Source: Shewanella halifaxensis HAW-EB4 (GTDB lineage: Bacteria; Pseudomonadota; Gammaproteobacteria; Enterobacterales; Shewanellaceae). Taken from it: 64,000 bases of DNA. The DNA lies in NCBI RefSeq assembly GCF_000019185.1, contig NC_010334.1, positions 558,001 through 622,000 of the forward strand. The letters are read 5' to 3'. Both the position numbers and the translations under genes were made by a program. The notes under the pieces were generated by a model. The model made no database searches, was not told where the DNA came from, and was given only the letters and a program-made list of their open reading frames with translations. This document shows positions 37,801 to 46,533 of this stretch, in pieces (within the stretch, counting starts at the first letter, position 1; each line of letters opens with the position of its first letter).

Positions 37801-37879
37801 TGAAGTGGGTGATGCTAATACTCAAGCACCTGAATATAAAGCGTTCCTAGTGGATATTACTAAGGCTGAGGGAGTGTAA
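34862..37879 (+). CDS. fdnG: FdnG-type formate dehydrogenase, selenocysteine-containing molybdopterin subunit
   Basis: Catalytic subunit of the respiratory formate dehydrogenase, oxidising formate in the periplasm. A Tat signal (MDRRQFFKLCACG...AMAA) is followed by the [4Fe-4S] motif CCYCSVGC...ALCPKG. The frame contains an in-frame TGA at 35441-35443 (codon 194), in the context VAIDTIARN-U-HSPTVASLAPTFGRGAMTNHW, exactly where E. coli FdnG has Sec196, and a SECIS-like hairpin follows. Reading it as Sec gives 1005 residues. Later landmarks: MGGNAAEAHPVGFGW, LGWTHHTKGAQNIRSMA, GGVNALRGHSNVQGATDMG. The ATG at 34862 has GAGG 5 bases upstream. selA, selB and selC lie in the same cluster. Without recoding, the gene would be mis-split into 34862-35443 and 35492-37879. 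Confidence 0.96.
35441..35480 (+). promoter_or_regulatory. Bacterial SECIS element
   Basis: Starting at the UGA, the RNA folds with an upper stem AGCAA-GUC-UUGCU (35458-35470), enclosed by GG/CC pairs (35455-35456 with 35471-35472), about 14 bases after the UGA. Layout and apical GUC match the fdnG/fdhF SECIS that binds SelB. Confidence 0.85.
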
Positions 37880-37881
37880 TC

Positions 37882-38784
37882 ATGTCTGCTCAAGATATTA
37901 TTTTAAGCTCTGGTACATCAGAGCTCACCCCTGCTGCGCAGGTACGCCGCAAATTAAGCAAGGTGGCCAAGTTATTTGATGCCACTAAGTGTAGCGGCTG
38001 TAAAGCTTGTCAGGTTTCCTGTTCTGAATGGAATGACCTCAGAGCGCCAGTCGGCAGCTTCCAAGGTAGTTACCAGAACCCAATGGATCTGTCTTCAGAG
38101 TGCTGGACACTGATGAAGTACAACGAAATTGAGCAGGACAACAAGTTACGCTGGAACTTTACTCATAGTGCTTGCATGCATTGTGCTGATCCAGCCTGCT
38201 TAACGGCTTGCTCGACTAAAGGGGCGATTGTTCAGCGTGCTAACGGCGTTGTCGATTTTGAATCTGATAAGTGTACGGGTTGTGGTTACTGTGTATCGGC
38301 TTGTCCGTTCGATGTACCAAGACTCGACCCTATCGATCAAAAAGCCTACAAGTGCAGCATGTGCTCTGACCGTCTACAAGTTGGTCAAGAGCCAGCGTGT
38401 GTGAAGTCTTGTGTTACTGGGGCGCTTAAATACGGTACGCGTGAAGATATGTTGTTTATTGCAGACCTTCGAATTAAAGAACTGCATAAACAAGGCTTCA
38501 CTAAAGCGGGTCTGTACAGTCCTGAGGGCGTGGGTGGCACTGGCATGATGATGATCTTGCATGATGTTAGCCAGCCTGAAAACTATGGCTTACCAGCCGA
38601 TCCAAAAACAAGCGTGCCAGTGAAACTGTGGCAAGACGTGGTTAAGCCATTAGGTACAGCGGGTATTCTCGCGACCGTGGCGGTGGCCTGTCTACACCGT
38701 ATCACTGTGGGCCGTAATATCGTCGAAGAAGATGAGCCGGCAGCGTTTGACCACACTCACTCAGACAAGTCAGATAAGGAGTAA
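37882..38784 (+). CDS. fdnH: FdnH, formate dehydrogenase iron-sulfur subunit
   Basis: 300-residue electron-transfer subunit with four cysteine clusters for four [4Fe-4S]: CSGCKACQVSCSEWND, CMHCADPACLTACSTKG, CTGCGYCVSACPFDVPR and CSMCSDRLQVGQEPACVKSCVTGAL. A single C-terminal membrane helix (about 253-272, LGTAGILATVAVACLHRI) anchors it, with a short charged tail. It passes electrons from FdnG to the cytochrome b subunit. It starts 2 bases after the fdnG stop. Confidence 0.95.
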   Translation: MSAQDIILSSGTSELTPAAQVRRKLSKVAKLFDATKCSGCKACQVSCSEWNDLRAPVGSFQGSYQNPMDLSSECWTLMKYNEIEQDNKLRWNFTHSACMHCADPACLTACSTKGAIVQRANGVVDFESDKCTGCGYCVSACPFDVPRLDPIDQKAYKCSMCSDRLQVGQEPACVKSCVTGALKYGTREDMLFIADLRIKELHKQGFTKAGLYSPEGVGGTGMMMILHDVSQPENYGLPADPKTSVPVKLWQDVVKPLGTAGILATVAVACLHRITVGRNIVEEDEPAAFDHTHSDKSDKE

Positions 38785-38789
38785 CACTC

Positions 38790-39434
38790 ATGCATAAGCA
38801 GAATATGATTTTGCGTCATAAGTTGTTCGACCGCATCTGTCACTGGTTTGTGGTTGCCGCAGGTTTGGTGACATTCCTAACAGGCTTTGCATTCTTCTTC
38901 CCATCATTTCAATGGTTGGGATCGATTGCAGGTACGCCACAGATGGCGCGTTTTGTTCATCCGATTGCCGGTTTGCTGATGTGCTTACCGCTAATGCTGA
39001 TGCTAGTGCGCTATTACCACCATAACAAGTGGGAAAAGAATGACCTGACATGGATGTTAGCGATTAAGGATGTGATGTTCGAAAACGAGGACAAGATCCC
39101 CGCTATCGGCCATTACAACCCAGGTCAAAAAGTGCTGTTCCGCACCTTCGTGGTGACCTCAATCGGCTTGACGATTACTGGTTTCATGATGTGGCAGCCT
39201 TACTTTGCCCCACACTTCGCGGCTATAACAATCCAGTGGGCCATTTTGATCCACGCAATCTGCGCAGTGATCATGTTGATCTTTGTGATTGTGCATTTTT
39301 GGATGGCCACTTGGGTGGAAGGATCGGTTGCTGGCATGTTGTACGGCTATGTGTCGCGGGCTTGGTGCAAGAAGCATCACCCTAACATGCTAAACGATCC
39401 TGAATTAAAGACTAATAAGCAGGAAAAACACTAA
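38790..39434 (+). CDS. fdnI: FdnI, formate dehydrogenase cytochrome b556 subunit
   Basis: 214 residues with four hydrophobic helices (about 13-35, 50-72, 108-130, 145-170) and haem-ligating histidines in LFDRICHWFVVAAGLVTFLTGF, MARFVHPIAG and ILIHAICAVIMLIFVIVHFWMATW. It oxidises FdnH and reduces quinone in the inner membrane, completing a proton-motive formate:quinone loop. It starts 5 bases after fdnH and ends 2 bases before fdhE. A 214-residue length agrees with FdnI/FdoI. Confidence 0.94.
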   Translation: MHKQNMILRHKLFDRICHWFVVAAGLVTFLTGFAFFFPSFQWLGSIAGTPQMARFVHPIAGLLMCLPLMLMLVRYYHHNKWEKNDLTWMLAIKDVMFENEDKIPAIGHYNPGQKVLFRTFVVTSIGLTITGFMMWQPYFAPHFAAITIQWAILIHAICAVIMLIFVIVHFWMATWVEGSVAGMLYGYVSRAWCKKHHPNMLNDPELKTNKQEKH

Positions 39435-39436
39435 TT

Positions 39437-40417
39437 ATGAGCACAGCAATACTCGACGCCGAAAAGATCCCAACTCAGTCATTGGAGATCAAAACCGTGA
39501 TCCCTGCTGATCCCAAAGCCGTTTATCAATTTAGGGCGCAGCGACTCGCCGAGTTAGCCGAGGAGTCTGGACTAGCAGAATACTTTGGCTTGCTCGAGCA
39601 GTTAGTTGGTGCTCAGCAAAAGGTAGCGGCACTGTATGGTGAGGCGGCAAAGAGCTGTTTTGGTCCAAAACCAAAGTTAGATCTAAGCCAAAGCCAGCCG
39701 ATGGCGCAGCAGCACTTTGAGTGGGGCAACTATTGGCAGTCGGTATTGCTGGAGCTGATTAGTGAGTTAATGCCAAAAGTCAGTACTGACTTGCATGTGG
39801 TACTAAAGGAACTGGCTAAAGCTGAAGCCGATGTGTTGCAAGGTTATGCCAAGTCCATGCTTAGCGGACGCTTTGCCGAAGTACCCGCGCAGTACAGCCT
39901 ATTTATTTGGGCGGCACTGTCGGTGTATTGGTCACATTGGGCGGTTGAAGTGGCACAAGGATTAGCTGACGCGGCACAGGCCCACAAACGATTATGTCCC
40001 GTTTGTGGCAGCCACCCTGTAGGCAGCGTGATCAAGGAAGTGCCGCGCACTGGACTGCGCTACTTGCATTGCAGCCTGTGTGAAACCGAGTGGCATGAAG
40101 TGCGCGCCGAGTGCACCTCATGTGGTGAAAGCAAAGGCGTGTTCCTATGGGCTGAAACCGAAACTAAGGCTGCTATTCGTGTTGAAAGCTGCGATACCTG
40201 TAAGGGTTATACCAAGATGTTCTTTACCGACATCAACCCTAGACTTGAGGTAGCGGCAGACGATTTAGCGACTCTGGTGATGGATAGCCATTTGGTTGAG
40301 CAAGGTTATAGTGCAACCACGGTTAACCCTCTGCTACTAGCTCATGAGCAAGAGCCTCAGCTAGAGAATGAGCCTCAGGAGTCTGTGGTTCAGCCTAAAG
40401 TGGGTAACATCCACTAG
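39437..40417 (+). CDS. fdhE: FdhE, formate dehydrogenase maturation protein
   Basis: Cytosolic rubredoxin-like iron-binding accessory protein needed for active respiratory formate dehydrogenase, thought to check the Tat-exported subunit. The C-terminal half has the conserved Cys pairs CPVCGSHPVGSVI, YLHCSLCETEWHEVRAECTSCGESK and VESCDTCKGYTKMFFTD. 326 residues, slightly longer than E. coli FdhE, with a Glu/Gln-rich tail. It closes the fdnGHI-fdhE operon, which ends at the terminator 22 bases downstream. Confidence 0.93.
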   Translation: MSTAILDAEKIPTQSLEIKTVIPADPKAVYQFRAQRLAELAEESGLAEYFGLLEQLVGAQQKVAALYGEAAKSCFGPKPKLDLSQSQPMAQQHFEWGNYWQSVLLELISELMPKVSTDLHVVLKELAKAEADVLQGYAKSMLSGRFAEVPAQYSLFIWAALSVYWSHWAVEVAQGLADAAQAHKRLCPVCGSHPVGSVIKEVPRTGLRYLHCSLCETEWHEVRAECTSCGESKGVFLWAETETKAAIRVESCDTCKGYTKMFFTDINPRLEVAADDLATLVMDSHLVEQGYSATTVNPLLLAHEQEPQLENEPQESVVQPKVGNIH

Positions 40418-40438
40418 TCACTCCTAAGTAAGTCAAAC

Positions 40439-40466
40439 AAGAGCCGTATTTCGGTGCGGCTCTTTT
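40439..40466 (+). terminator. Intrinsic terminator after fdhE
   Basis: AAGAGCCG and CGGCTCTT arms around TATTTCGGTG (inner U-G and A-U pairs extend the stem), followed by TTATT. Confidence 0.8.
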
Positions 40467-40562
40467 ATTAACTGAGTTAAATCAACCCAGTTCAGTTAAC
40501 TCGCTCAATTAACAAATTTTTATAACTCATTTTTTTATAAACAGACGACCAGACGAAGACCT

Positions 40563-42011
40563 ATGACTCAAGCTATCAACTCAACCCAAGCCCTCTACCG
40601 TTGTTTACCTGCAATGGACAGTTTGCTACTGATACCTCAAGTGATACGTTTTACCGACCAACAGGGCAAGCCTTGGATTAAATCTTTATTAGCACAAATG
40701 CTCAAAGATGCGCGCCAGCAAATCGCAAAGAGTCGAAGCCTGCCAAGCTGGTGCTTGAATCAAACAAAGATAGTCACTGAGCTTGAGCGCAGGCTTGTTT
40801 TAGCCCTGCGCCAAAGTATGACGCCGGTTTTCAACCTCACTGGCACCATATTGCATACCAACTTGGGGCGTTCGCAGATGTGCGAAGCCGCTATCGATGC
40901 CGTGACTAAGGTGATGCGTCATCCGGTGCCGCTGGAGTTTGATATGGGCCAAGGTAAGCGTGGCCACCGTGATAGCGCAATATCGGCGCTTATTCATGAG
41001 CTTACAGGCGCACAGAGTTGCTGCATCGTTAATAATAATGCCGCTGCAGTGCTGTTGATGTTAGCCGCAACCTCGGCAGGCAAAGAGGTGATCGTCTCTC
41101 GCGGTGAACTGGTGGAGATTGGCGGCGCATTTCGTATTCCCGACATTATGGCGCAGGCGGGTTGCAAGCTGGTGGAAGTGGGCTGCACTAATCGTACTCA
41201 CCTTAAAGATTACGCCGCAGCGATTACCGACAACACCGCCGCCATCATGAAGGTGCACACCAGTAACTATCATATCTCTGGTTTTACTAAGGTGACCGAA
41301 GAAGCTGAACTTGCCGCATTGTGCCAAGAGCGAGGCATCGCGCTCATCTCAGACCTTGGTAGCGGTGCACTCACCGACCTGTCGCGCTTTGGGCTATCAA
41401 AAGAGCCGATGCCGCAGCAGATGCTGAGCGATGGTGTTAACTTAGTGAGTTTTTCGGGCGATAAACTACTAGGTGGCCCGCAAGCTGGGTTAGTGGTTGG
41501 TGATTCAGAGTTAATCGCCAAGCTGCAAGCGCACCCACTCAAGCGGGCGCTGCGCTGCGACAAGATGACCTTGGCGGCACTTGAAGCCACCTTGATGCAA
41601 TACCGTAACCCTGAATCATTAGATAGCCTGCTGCCGATCTTTAAAAAGTTATCGCGGCCACAGCCAGAGCTTGAGCAACTTGCAGAGCAACTGCTCATTG
41701 TCTGTACCGAGTTTTTATCCCATTTCAATGTGACGATTAAGGCAAGTCAAACCCAGGTGGGAAGCGGCTCTCAGCCCGATGTATTGCTGGATTCGGTATC
41801 ACTTTGCTTTAGCCAAAAACCTGATAGTCAGTTAAGCCTGCAGCAACTCGATAGCCACTTTAAAACCGCTCAGATCCCGATCATCGGCCGCATTACCGCG
41901 AATCAGCTTTGGCTCGATCTGCGTGGGAGTGATAACGATGAACAACTGGCTCAGGTATTAGTACAGATAGCCGCCAATATCGCTGCGCAGTGCTCAGGAG
42001 TGAGCCAATGA
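40563..42011 (+). CDS. selA: SelA, L-seryl-tRNA(Sec) selenium transferase
   Basis: PLP enzyme converting seryl-tRNA(Sec) to selenocysteinyl-tRNA(Sec) with selenophosphate. Family landmarks: INSTQALYRCLPAMDSLLL at the N-terminus, FNLTGTILHTNLGRS, EFDMGQGKRGHRDSA, IVNNNAAAVLLML, ELVEIGGAFRIPDIM, KVHTSNYHISGFT, ISDLGSGALTDL and the PLP lysine K301 in SFSGDKLLGGPQAG. 482 residues, with the usual N-terminal tRNA-binding domain. The stop overlaps the selB ATG (ATGA), giving translational coupling. Confidence 0.97.
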   Translation: MTQAINSTQALYRCLPAMDSLLLIPQVIRFTDQQGKPWIKSLLAQMLKDARQQIAKSRSLPSWCLNQTKIVTELERRLVLALRQSMTPVFNLTGTILHTNLGRSQMCEAAIDAVTKVMRHPVPLEFDMGQGKRGHRDSAISALIHELTGAQSCCIVNNNAAAVLLMLAATSAGKEVIVSRGELVEIGGAFRIPDIMAQAGCKLVEVGCTNRTHLKDYAAAITDNTAAIMKVHTSNYHISGFTKVTEEAELAALCQERGIALISDLGSGALTDLSRFGLSKEPMPQQMLSDGVNLVSFSGDKLLGGPQAGLVVGDSELIAKLQAHPLKRALRCDKMTLAALEATLMQYRNPESLDSLLPIFKKLSRPQPELEQLAEQLLIVCTEFLSHFNVTIKASQTQVGSGSQPDVLLDSVSLCFSQKPDSQLSLQQLDSHFKTAQIPIIGRITANQLWLDLRGSDNDEQLAQVLVQIAANIAAQCSGVSQ

Positions 42012-43924
42012 TTATCGTCACCTCTGGCCATGTAGATCACGGCAAAACAAGTTTAATTCAAGCACTAACCGGTACAGATGCCGACCGCTTACCGGAAGAG
42101 AAACAGCGTGGCATGACCATAGAATTGGGCTATGCCTTTATGGATTTGGCGGATGATAAACGTCTGGCCTTTGTCGATGTGCCGGGCCACAGTAAGTTTA
42201 TCAATACCATGCTCGCAGGAGTGAGCTGCGCCAAGCATGCGCTATTGATTATCGCCTGTGATGACGGCGTGATGCCGCAAACCCATGAGCATTTAGCCAT
42301 CTTACAGCTGCTTAATCTTGAGCACTTAATCGTGGTGCTGACCAAGCAAGATAAGGTTGACAGCGAACGCGTTGAGATTGTCAAACTTGAGGTGAGTGAA
42401 CTACTCGCGCACCATCACAGGCAGAGTGTTATTTATGTGGTGTCAGCGCAGACAGGCTTTGGCATTACTGAGCTTAGCCTTGCCATTAAACTGCTGGCCG
42501 AAGCCCAAACAAAAACGCTGAATCAGTTAAGTGTAGAGTCTAGCTTTCGCATGGCGATCGACCGAGCCTTTAGCGTTAAAGGTGCAGGCCTTGTCGTCAC
42601 CGGCACCGTGATTAGTGGGCAGGTGAGTCAGGGGCAAAGTCTATATCTTTCAGGGCAGCGTAAAGCGGTAAAAGTCAGAAGCCTACATAGCCAAGGTCGT
42701 GTCACTGATAAGGCGCATCATTGTCAGCGCGTGGCGCTTAACTTAACCGGAGTAGACCAACATCGGGGCGCCCAGCGCGGCGATTGGCTAACGGCACTTG
42801 AGCCTGCTGTTGCAGTTATTGAAGCGCCTAAGGTGATTTGCGGTGTGTTCGAATCCAGCTCTTCATTTAAGCACTGGCAAGCTGTGCAAGTGCACTTAGG
42901 TAATAGCCACACCACGGCTCGTCTTGGGTTATTGCAGAGCCTTGCCGACGGCAAAGCCTTGGTGGAACTTCAGTGTGAGCAGTCACTTCATTGCGTGGAA
43001 CAAGACCGAATCATTGTGCGTGATAGTGCGGCTAAGACCACTCTAGGTGCGCTGCGAGTGTTAGATATTAATCCGCCAAAACGAGGCAAGCGTAGTCCTG
43101 AACGTTTGGCTTATATAGAGGCACTAAAAGAGTGCAGCTCAGTTAAGCGCAGCTTGCAAGTTCAAACACAAGATCACTGCGTGAAGAAGTCTGACTTCAT
43201 GTGGGCCAATCAGCTAACGGATCAGGCTCGGCTATTAGCCGATGAACAGCTACTAGAGCTTGATGGCTACCTGCTATCTCACACATTAAAGCAGCAGATT
43301 GAGACTCAGCTATTAACCCTAGTGGAAGACTACCATCAGGCATCTCCAGAACTGCTTGGACTAAGCATTAACCGCCTACAGCGCATGACTCATGGAAAAT
43401 ATCCTTTGGCTGTACTGCTCAAGCTTACGGATAGTCTGCGTGAGCAGCAACTGCTGCAGAGCACCCGCGGCCTGTTGCACCTACCGAGGCACAGCTTAAG
43501 CTTATCGGAGCAAGAGCAACAGCAGTGGCTCAGCATTAAACAGTTGATGTTGGCAGCAAATGGTCCTTTGTGGTCATCTGATCTGGCTAAGGAACTTAAC
43601 CTTGAGCTAACTGTTGTGCGGTTACTTTGCCGTAAGTTGATTCAATTAGGTTACTTATCCGCCATTATTAAAGACCGCTTTATGTTAACCGAAAGTCTTT
43701 ATTTTTACGCCGATGTTATCAGACAACAAATTAATGTTTGTGGCGAAATAAAAACCGCCGATTTTAATTCGATTATTAAGCTAGGCAGAAAAGCCAGTAT
43801 TCAACTTTTAGAGTTTTATGACCGCAGTGGATTAACGTGGCGAAAGCGAAAGGATAATTCGAGGGTCATAAGAGACAGTAGCATCTTTATATCGAGTGAT
43901 TTGGCGGAAGAACATAGGAGTTGA
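42008..43924 (+). CDS. selB: SelB, selenocysteine-specific elongation factor
   Basis: GTPase delivering Sec-tRNA to the ribosome at UGA codons with a SECIS. G1 is GHVDHGKTS (7-15), G2 region EEKQRGMTIELGYAF, G3 DVPGHSKFI, G4 TKQD; beta-barrel domains II-III follow, then C-terminal winged-helix repeats (about 375-638) that bind SECIS, with RQQINVCGEIKTADFNSIIKLGRKASIQLLEFYDRSGLT at the end. I start at ATG 42008 (MIIVTSGHVDHGK), preceded by AGGAG and overlapping the selA stop; the in-frame upstream start at 41990 would add six unconserved residues. The last seven codons and the stop overlap the selC tRNA gene on the opposite strand. Confidence 0.96.
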   Translation: MIIVTSGHVDHGKTSLIQALTGTDADRLPEEKQRGMTIELGYAFMDLADDKRLAFVDVPGHSKFINTMLAGVSCAKHALLIIACDDGVMPQTHEHLAILQLLNLEHLIVVLTKQDKVDSERVEIVKLEVSELLAHHHRQSVIYVVSAQTGFGITELSLAIKLLAEAQTKTLNQLSVESSFRMAIDRAFSVKGAGLVVTGTVISGQVSQGQSLYLSGQRKAVKVRSLHSQGRVTDKAHHCQRVALNLTGVDQHRGAQRGDWLTALEPAVAVIEAPKVICGVFESSSSFKHWQAVQVHLGNSHTTARLGLLQSLADGKALVELQCEQSLHCVEQDRIIVRDSAAKTTLGALRVLDINPPKRGKRSPERLAYIEALKECSSVKRSLQVQTQDHCVKKSDFMWANQLTDQARLLADEQLLELDGYLLSHTLKQQIETQLLTLVEDYHQASPELLGLSINRLQRMTHGKYPLAVLLKLTDSLREQQLLQSTRGLLHLPRHSLSLSEQEQQQWLSIKQLMLAANGPLWSSDLAKELNLELTVVRLLCRKLIQLGYLSAIIKDRFMLTESLYFYADVIRQQINVCGEIKTADFNSIIKLGRKASIQLLEFYDRSGLTWRKRKDNSRVIRDSSIFISSDLAEEHRS

Positions 43925-43996
43925 ACCTACCCGGGACTGCTGGCAGCCCCACCTGGATTTGAAATCCAGACGTTTCACCGGAAACGACGTTCTTCC
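43902..43996 (-). tRNA. selC: tRNA-Sec (anticodon TCA)
   Basis: On the minus strand a 95-base tRNA begins GGAAGAACGTCG and ends CTTCCGCCA. It has the long acceptor arm of tRNA-Sec, anticodon loop CTTCAAATC-like (reads TTTCAAA with TCA anticodon) in CTGGATTTCAAATCCAG, the long variable arm (GGGGCTGCCAGCAGTCCC) and T arm GGTTCAACTCC; the discriminator is G and CCA is encoded. It closely resembles E. coli selC. It overlaps the last 23 bases of selB in antisense. Confidence 0.97.
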
Positions 43997-44011
43997 GTAT
44001 CACTTGCGGGA

Positions 44012-44040
44012 ATAATAGATAATTGTTTTTAGCTAAACAA
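44012..44040 (-). promoter_or_regulatory. selC: Likely selC promoter
   Basis: On the minus strand TTGTTT (-35, 44035-44040), 17-base spacer and TATTAT (-10, 44012-44017), 15 bases upstream of the tRNA 5' end. Confidence 0.65.
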
Positions 44041-44067
44041 TATCGGTCGGTTTCAAACTTTATTAAA

Positions 44068-44264
44068 TGTGAGTCCAAGTTACATTTATCGATATTCAGA
44101 TCGCTAAGTGGGACATTATTTACCAGACCACAGAATGCTGCGATGGCAGAGAGTGTGTTTTTTTAACGATATTAATCGACTTATATGTTTACGAAGTGTG
44201 AGTCCTATTTACATCTATCCATTTATCGATACTCAAATCGTTAGGTGGAACATTACTTAGCAGA
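44068..44264. repeat. Imperfect direct repeat upstream of fdhD
   Basis: The block beginning TGTGAGTCC at 44068 recurs at 44197. Both run through a TTATCGATA-TC-A element and a GG-ACATTA-TTA-CAGA tail (44068-44127 and 44197-44264). The second copy carries about 10 extra bases (CTATCCATTT) after TTTACAT. The duplication spans the promoter region of fdhD. Confidence 0.7.
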
Positions 44265-44281
44265 AGAAATGGAACAACGCT

Positions 44282-45145
44282 ATGACGGAACTTGTGTGTG
44301 GCTTAAATAATATTACCGAGCAGACTGCAGTCACTTGTTTTCGCAATGATAGAGAGCAAGCATTAATTGAAACGGTGGCGAAAGAGGTCAGGGTTGCGCT
44401 GATTTATAATGGCATCTCCCACGTGGTAATGATGGCCTGCCCAACGGCATTAAAAGAGTTTGCCATCGGTTTTAGTTTATCTGAATCGATTATCGAAGAT
44501 GTGAAAGAGATCCGCTCCATCGAAATAGAAACGATAGCTACCGGAGTATTGGTGCACATTGAGATAAGCCAACGCAGCTTTATGCAGTTAAAAGAGCATC
44601 GTCGTAGCCTTGCTGGGCGCACAGGCTGTGGACTTTGTGGTATCGAGCAGATAGAGCAAACGGTTAAACCGATTGTAAAAGTCACAGGGGCTGAAAAGTT
44701 TAATCTAAACAGCTTAAAAATAGCCTTAAGTAATCTTTATAAGCATCAAAATGCATTTAATTTGACTGGAGCGACACATGCTGCTGCCATGTTGTCGACA
44801 GAAGGTGATATTATGTGCTGCTTCGAAGATGTTGGCCGCCATGTGGCCCTCGATAAATTAATTGGTCATATCAGCTGCGATAATCAGGCTCGTCATTCGG
44901 CGTTGCTATTAACCAGTCGAGCCAGTTTTGAAATGGTGCAAAAAGCCGCTATTGCAAATATTAGTATTATATTTGCAATTTCTTCTGCAACTTCGTTAGC
45001 GATTGATATCGCAAACCGATCGAATATTACTTTGGTTGGGTTTTGTCGTGAAAATAGAGTGACAATATATACCCATCCCGAAAGGTTGTATTTATGTAAT
45101 GAAACACTAAGTAATATTGATAACAATAACTTAGCTGTTATGTAA
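44282..45145 (+). CDS. fdhD: FdhD, sulfurtransferase for formate dehydrogenase molybdenum cofactor
   Basis: FdhD transfers sulfur from IscS to the bis-MGD cofactor of formate dehydrogenase. The catalytic cysteines C116 and C119 are in GRTGCGLCG. Other family segments: ACPTALKEFAIGFSLSE, NLTGATHAAAML, CFEDVGRHVALDKLIG, LLLTSRASFEMVQKAA and SATSLAIDIA. 287 residues fits. Its presence within the fdn/sel island is logical, since the Sec enzyme needs sulfurated Mo. The upstream region carries a direct duplication. Confidence 0.95.
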   Translation: MTELVCGLNNITEQTAVTCFRNDREQALIETVAKEVRVALIYNGISHVVMMACPTALKEFAIGFSLSESIIEDVKEIRSIEIETIATGVLVHIEISQRSFMQLKEHRRSLAGRTGCGLCGIEQIEQTVKPIVKVTGAEKFNLNSLKIALSNLYKHQNAFNLTGATHAAAMLSTEGDIMCCFEDVGRHVALDKLIGHISCDNQARHSALLLTSRASFEMVQKAAIANISIIFAISSATSLAIDIANRSNITLVGFCRENRVTIYTHPERLYLCNETLSNIDNNNLAVM

Positions 45146-45216
45146 TTAGGCTTGTAATTCAATCTTTTAATTTAGGTTGTAATTTAAGCACTTAATGTTA
45201 GTTGGTAATTTTAACT

Positions 45217-46458
45217 ATGTGGTTAACGTTTAAAAATCAGTTTTTTATTAAATTTTGGTCGCCTTTTGCCGCCGTTATTGCGGCAGGTATTTTGTCGACC
45301 TACTTTTTTGGTCTTACCGGATCACTTTGGGCGGTAACGGGGGAGTTTACTCGCTGGGGTGGGCATATATTGCAGTGGTTCGGCGCAGAGCCGGAGTCAT
45401 GGCAATATTTTAAGATCATTGGTTTACAGGGAACACCGCTGGACCGTGTGGGCGGCGTGATGATTATTGGTATGTTTGGTGGTTGTTTAGCTGCGGTGCT
45501 ATGGGCCAACAACATGAAGCTACGTATGCCAAGCTCCAAGAAGCGCATCGCACAGGCGCTGATAGGTGGCATGATTGCAGGCTTTGGCGCGCGCCTTGCC
45601 ATGGGTTGTAACTTGGCTGCTTTCTTCACCGGTATTCCGCAATTTACGCTGCACGCGTGGATTTTTGCCTTTGCGGCCGCCGCAGGTACTTATATTGGCG
45701 CTAAGATCACCTTGTTGCCGTTTTTCCGCTCAACGGCCACGGTAAAGTTAGGTGGACTTAAGAAAATTGCCAAGCCTAATCCAAATCAGGTACAAAACCG
45801 TTTCCGCTTGGGCTGGGTTGTGTTTGCAGCCATGATAGTGGGGTCACTCTATATCATGCAGAGCTCGACTAAGCTGGGCATTGCCATGTTAATGGGCATT
45901 ATATTTGGCCTGTTGATTGAGCGCGCGCAGATCTGCTTTACCTCAGCATTTAGAGATATGTGGATCACTGGCCGTACCCATATGGCTAAGGCGATTATCT
46001 TAGGCATGGCTGTGAGTGTTATCGGCATTTACAGCTATGTGCAGCTAGGCATGACGCCTAAAACCCTGTGGGCTGGTCCGAATGCGGTGATTGGTGGCTT
46101 ACTATTTGGCATCGGTATTGTTATCGCGGGCGGCTGTGAAACCGGTTGGATGTACCGTGCATTAGAAGGCCAAGTGCATTTTTGGTGGGTGGGGCTTGGT
46201 AACATTATCGGCGCGACCATTTTGGCTTATTACTGGGATGATATTGCCGCCCCATTAGCAACTGACTGGGATAAAATCAATTTACTCGATCTGTTTGGAC
46301 CGTTAGGCGGTCTAGGTGTCACCTATCTATTGCTGGGCTTATCCTTTGTGCTGATTTTAGTCTGGGAGCAGCGCTTCTTTAAAAAGCAAAACAGCTTGAA
46401 AGAAGCTGCACTAGCCAATGTCGCCCATCAAGCAGAGGCCGCTAGCGTTAAAGGCTAA
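45217..46458 (+). CDS. yedE: YedE, YeeE/YedE-family membrane transporter (putative selenium-related)
   Basis: About ten membrane helices. It begins MWLTFKNQFFIKFWSPFAAVIAAG, aligning with the E. coli YedE N-terminus, so I take the ATG at 45217; an in-frame TTG at 45202 is the alternative and neither has a strong ribosome site. Family motifs: GARLAMGCNLAAFFTGIPQF and the second half RAQICFTSAFRDMWITGRTHMAKA, GGCETGWMYRALEGQVH, each with a conserved Cys as in the two-fold YeeE fold that moves thiosulfate. Pairing with yedF and the selenium island suggests selenium or sulfur uptake; the substrate is not proven. Confidence 0.9.
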   Translation: MWLTFKNQFFIKFWSPFAAVIAAGILSTYFFGLTGSLWAVTGEFTRWGGHILQWFGAEPESWQYFKIIGLQGTPLDRVGGVMIIGMFGGCLAAVLWANNMKLRMPSSKKRIAQALIGGMIAGFGARLAMGCNLAAFFTGIPQFTLHAWIFAFAAAAGTYIGAKITLLPFFRSTATVKLGGLKKIAKPNPNQVQNRFRLGWVVFAAMIVGSLYIMQSSTKLGIAMLMGIIFGLLIERAQICFTSAFRDMWITGRTHMAKAIILGMAVSVIGIYSYVQLGMTPKTLWAGPNAVIGGLLFGIGIVIAGGCETGWMYRALEGQVHFWWVGLGNIIGATILAYYWDDIAAPLATDWDKINLLDLFGPLGGLGVTYLLLGLSFVLILVWEQRFFKKQNSLKEAALANVAHQAEAASVKG

Positions 46459-46492
46459 AGGCTATATTGATAACAGCATTTACTTTATATTC

Positions 46493-46518
46493 GGCTCAAG
46501 TTGATTTGAGCCTTTTTT
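46493..46518 (+). terminator. Intrinsic terminator between yedE and yedF
   Basis: GGCTCAA-GTTGAT-TTGAGCC followed by six T. The yedF ribosome site GAGGAG begins 4 bases after the T tract, so this would terminate or attenuate transcription right before yedF. Confidence 0.82.
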
Positions 46519-46533
46519 GCTGAGGAGCATAAT

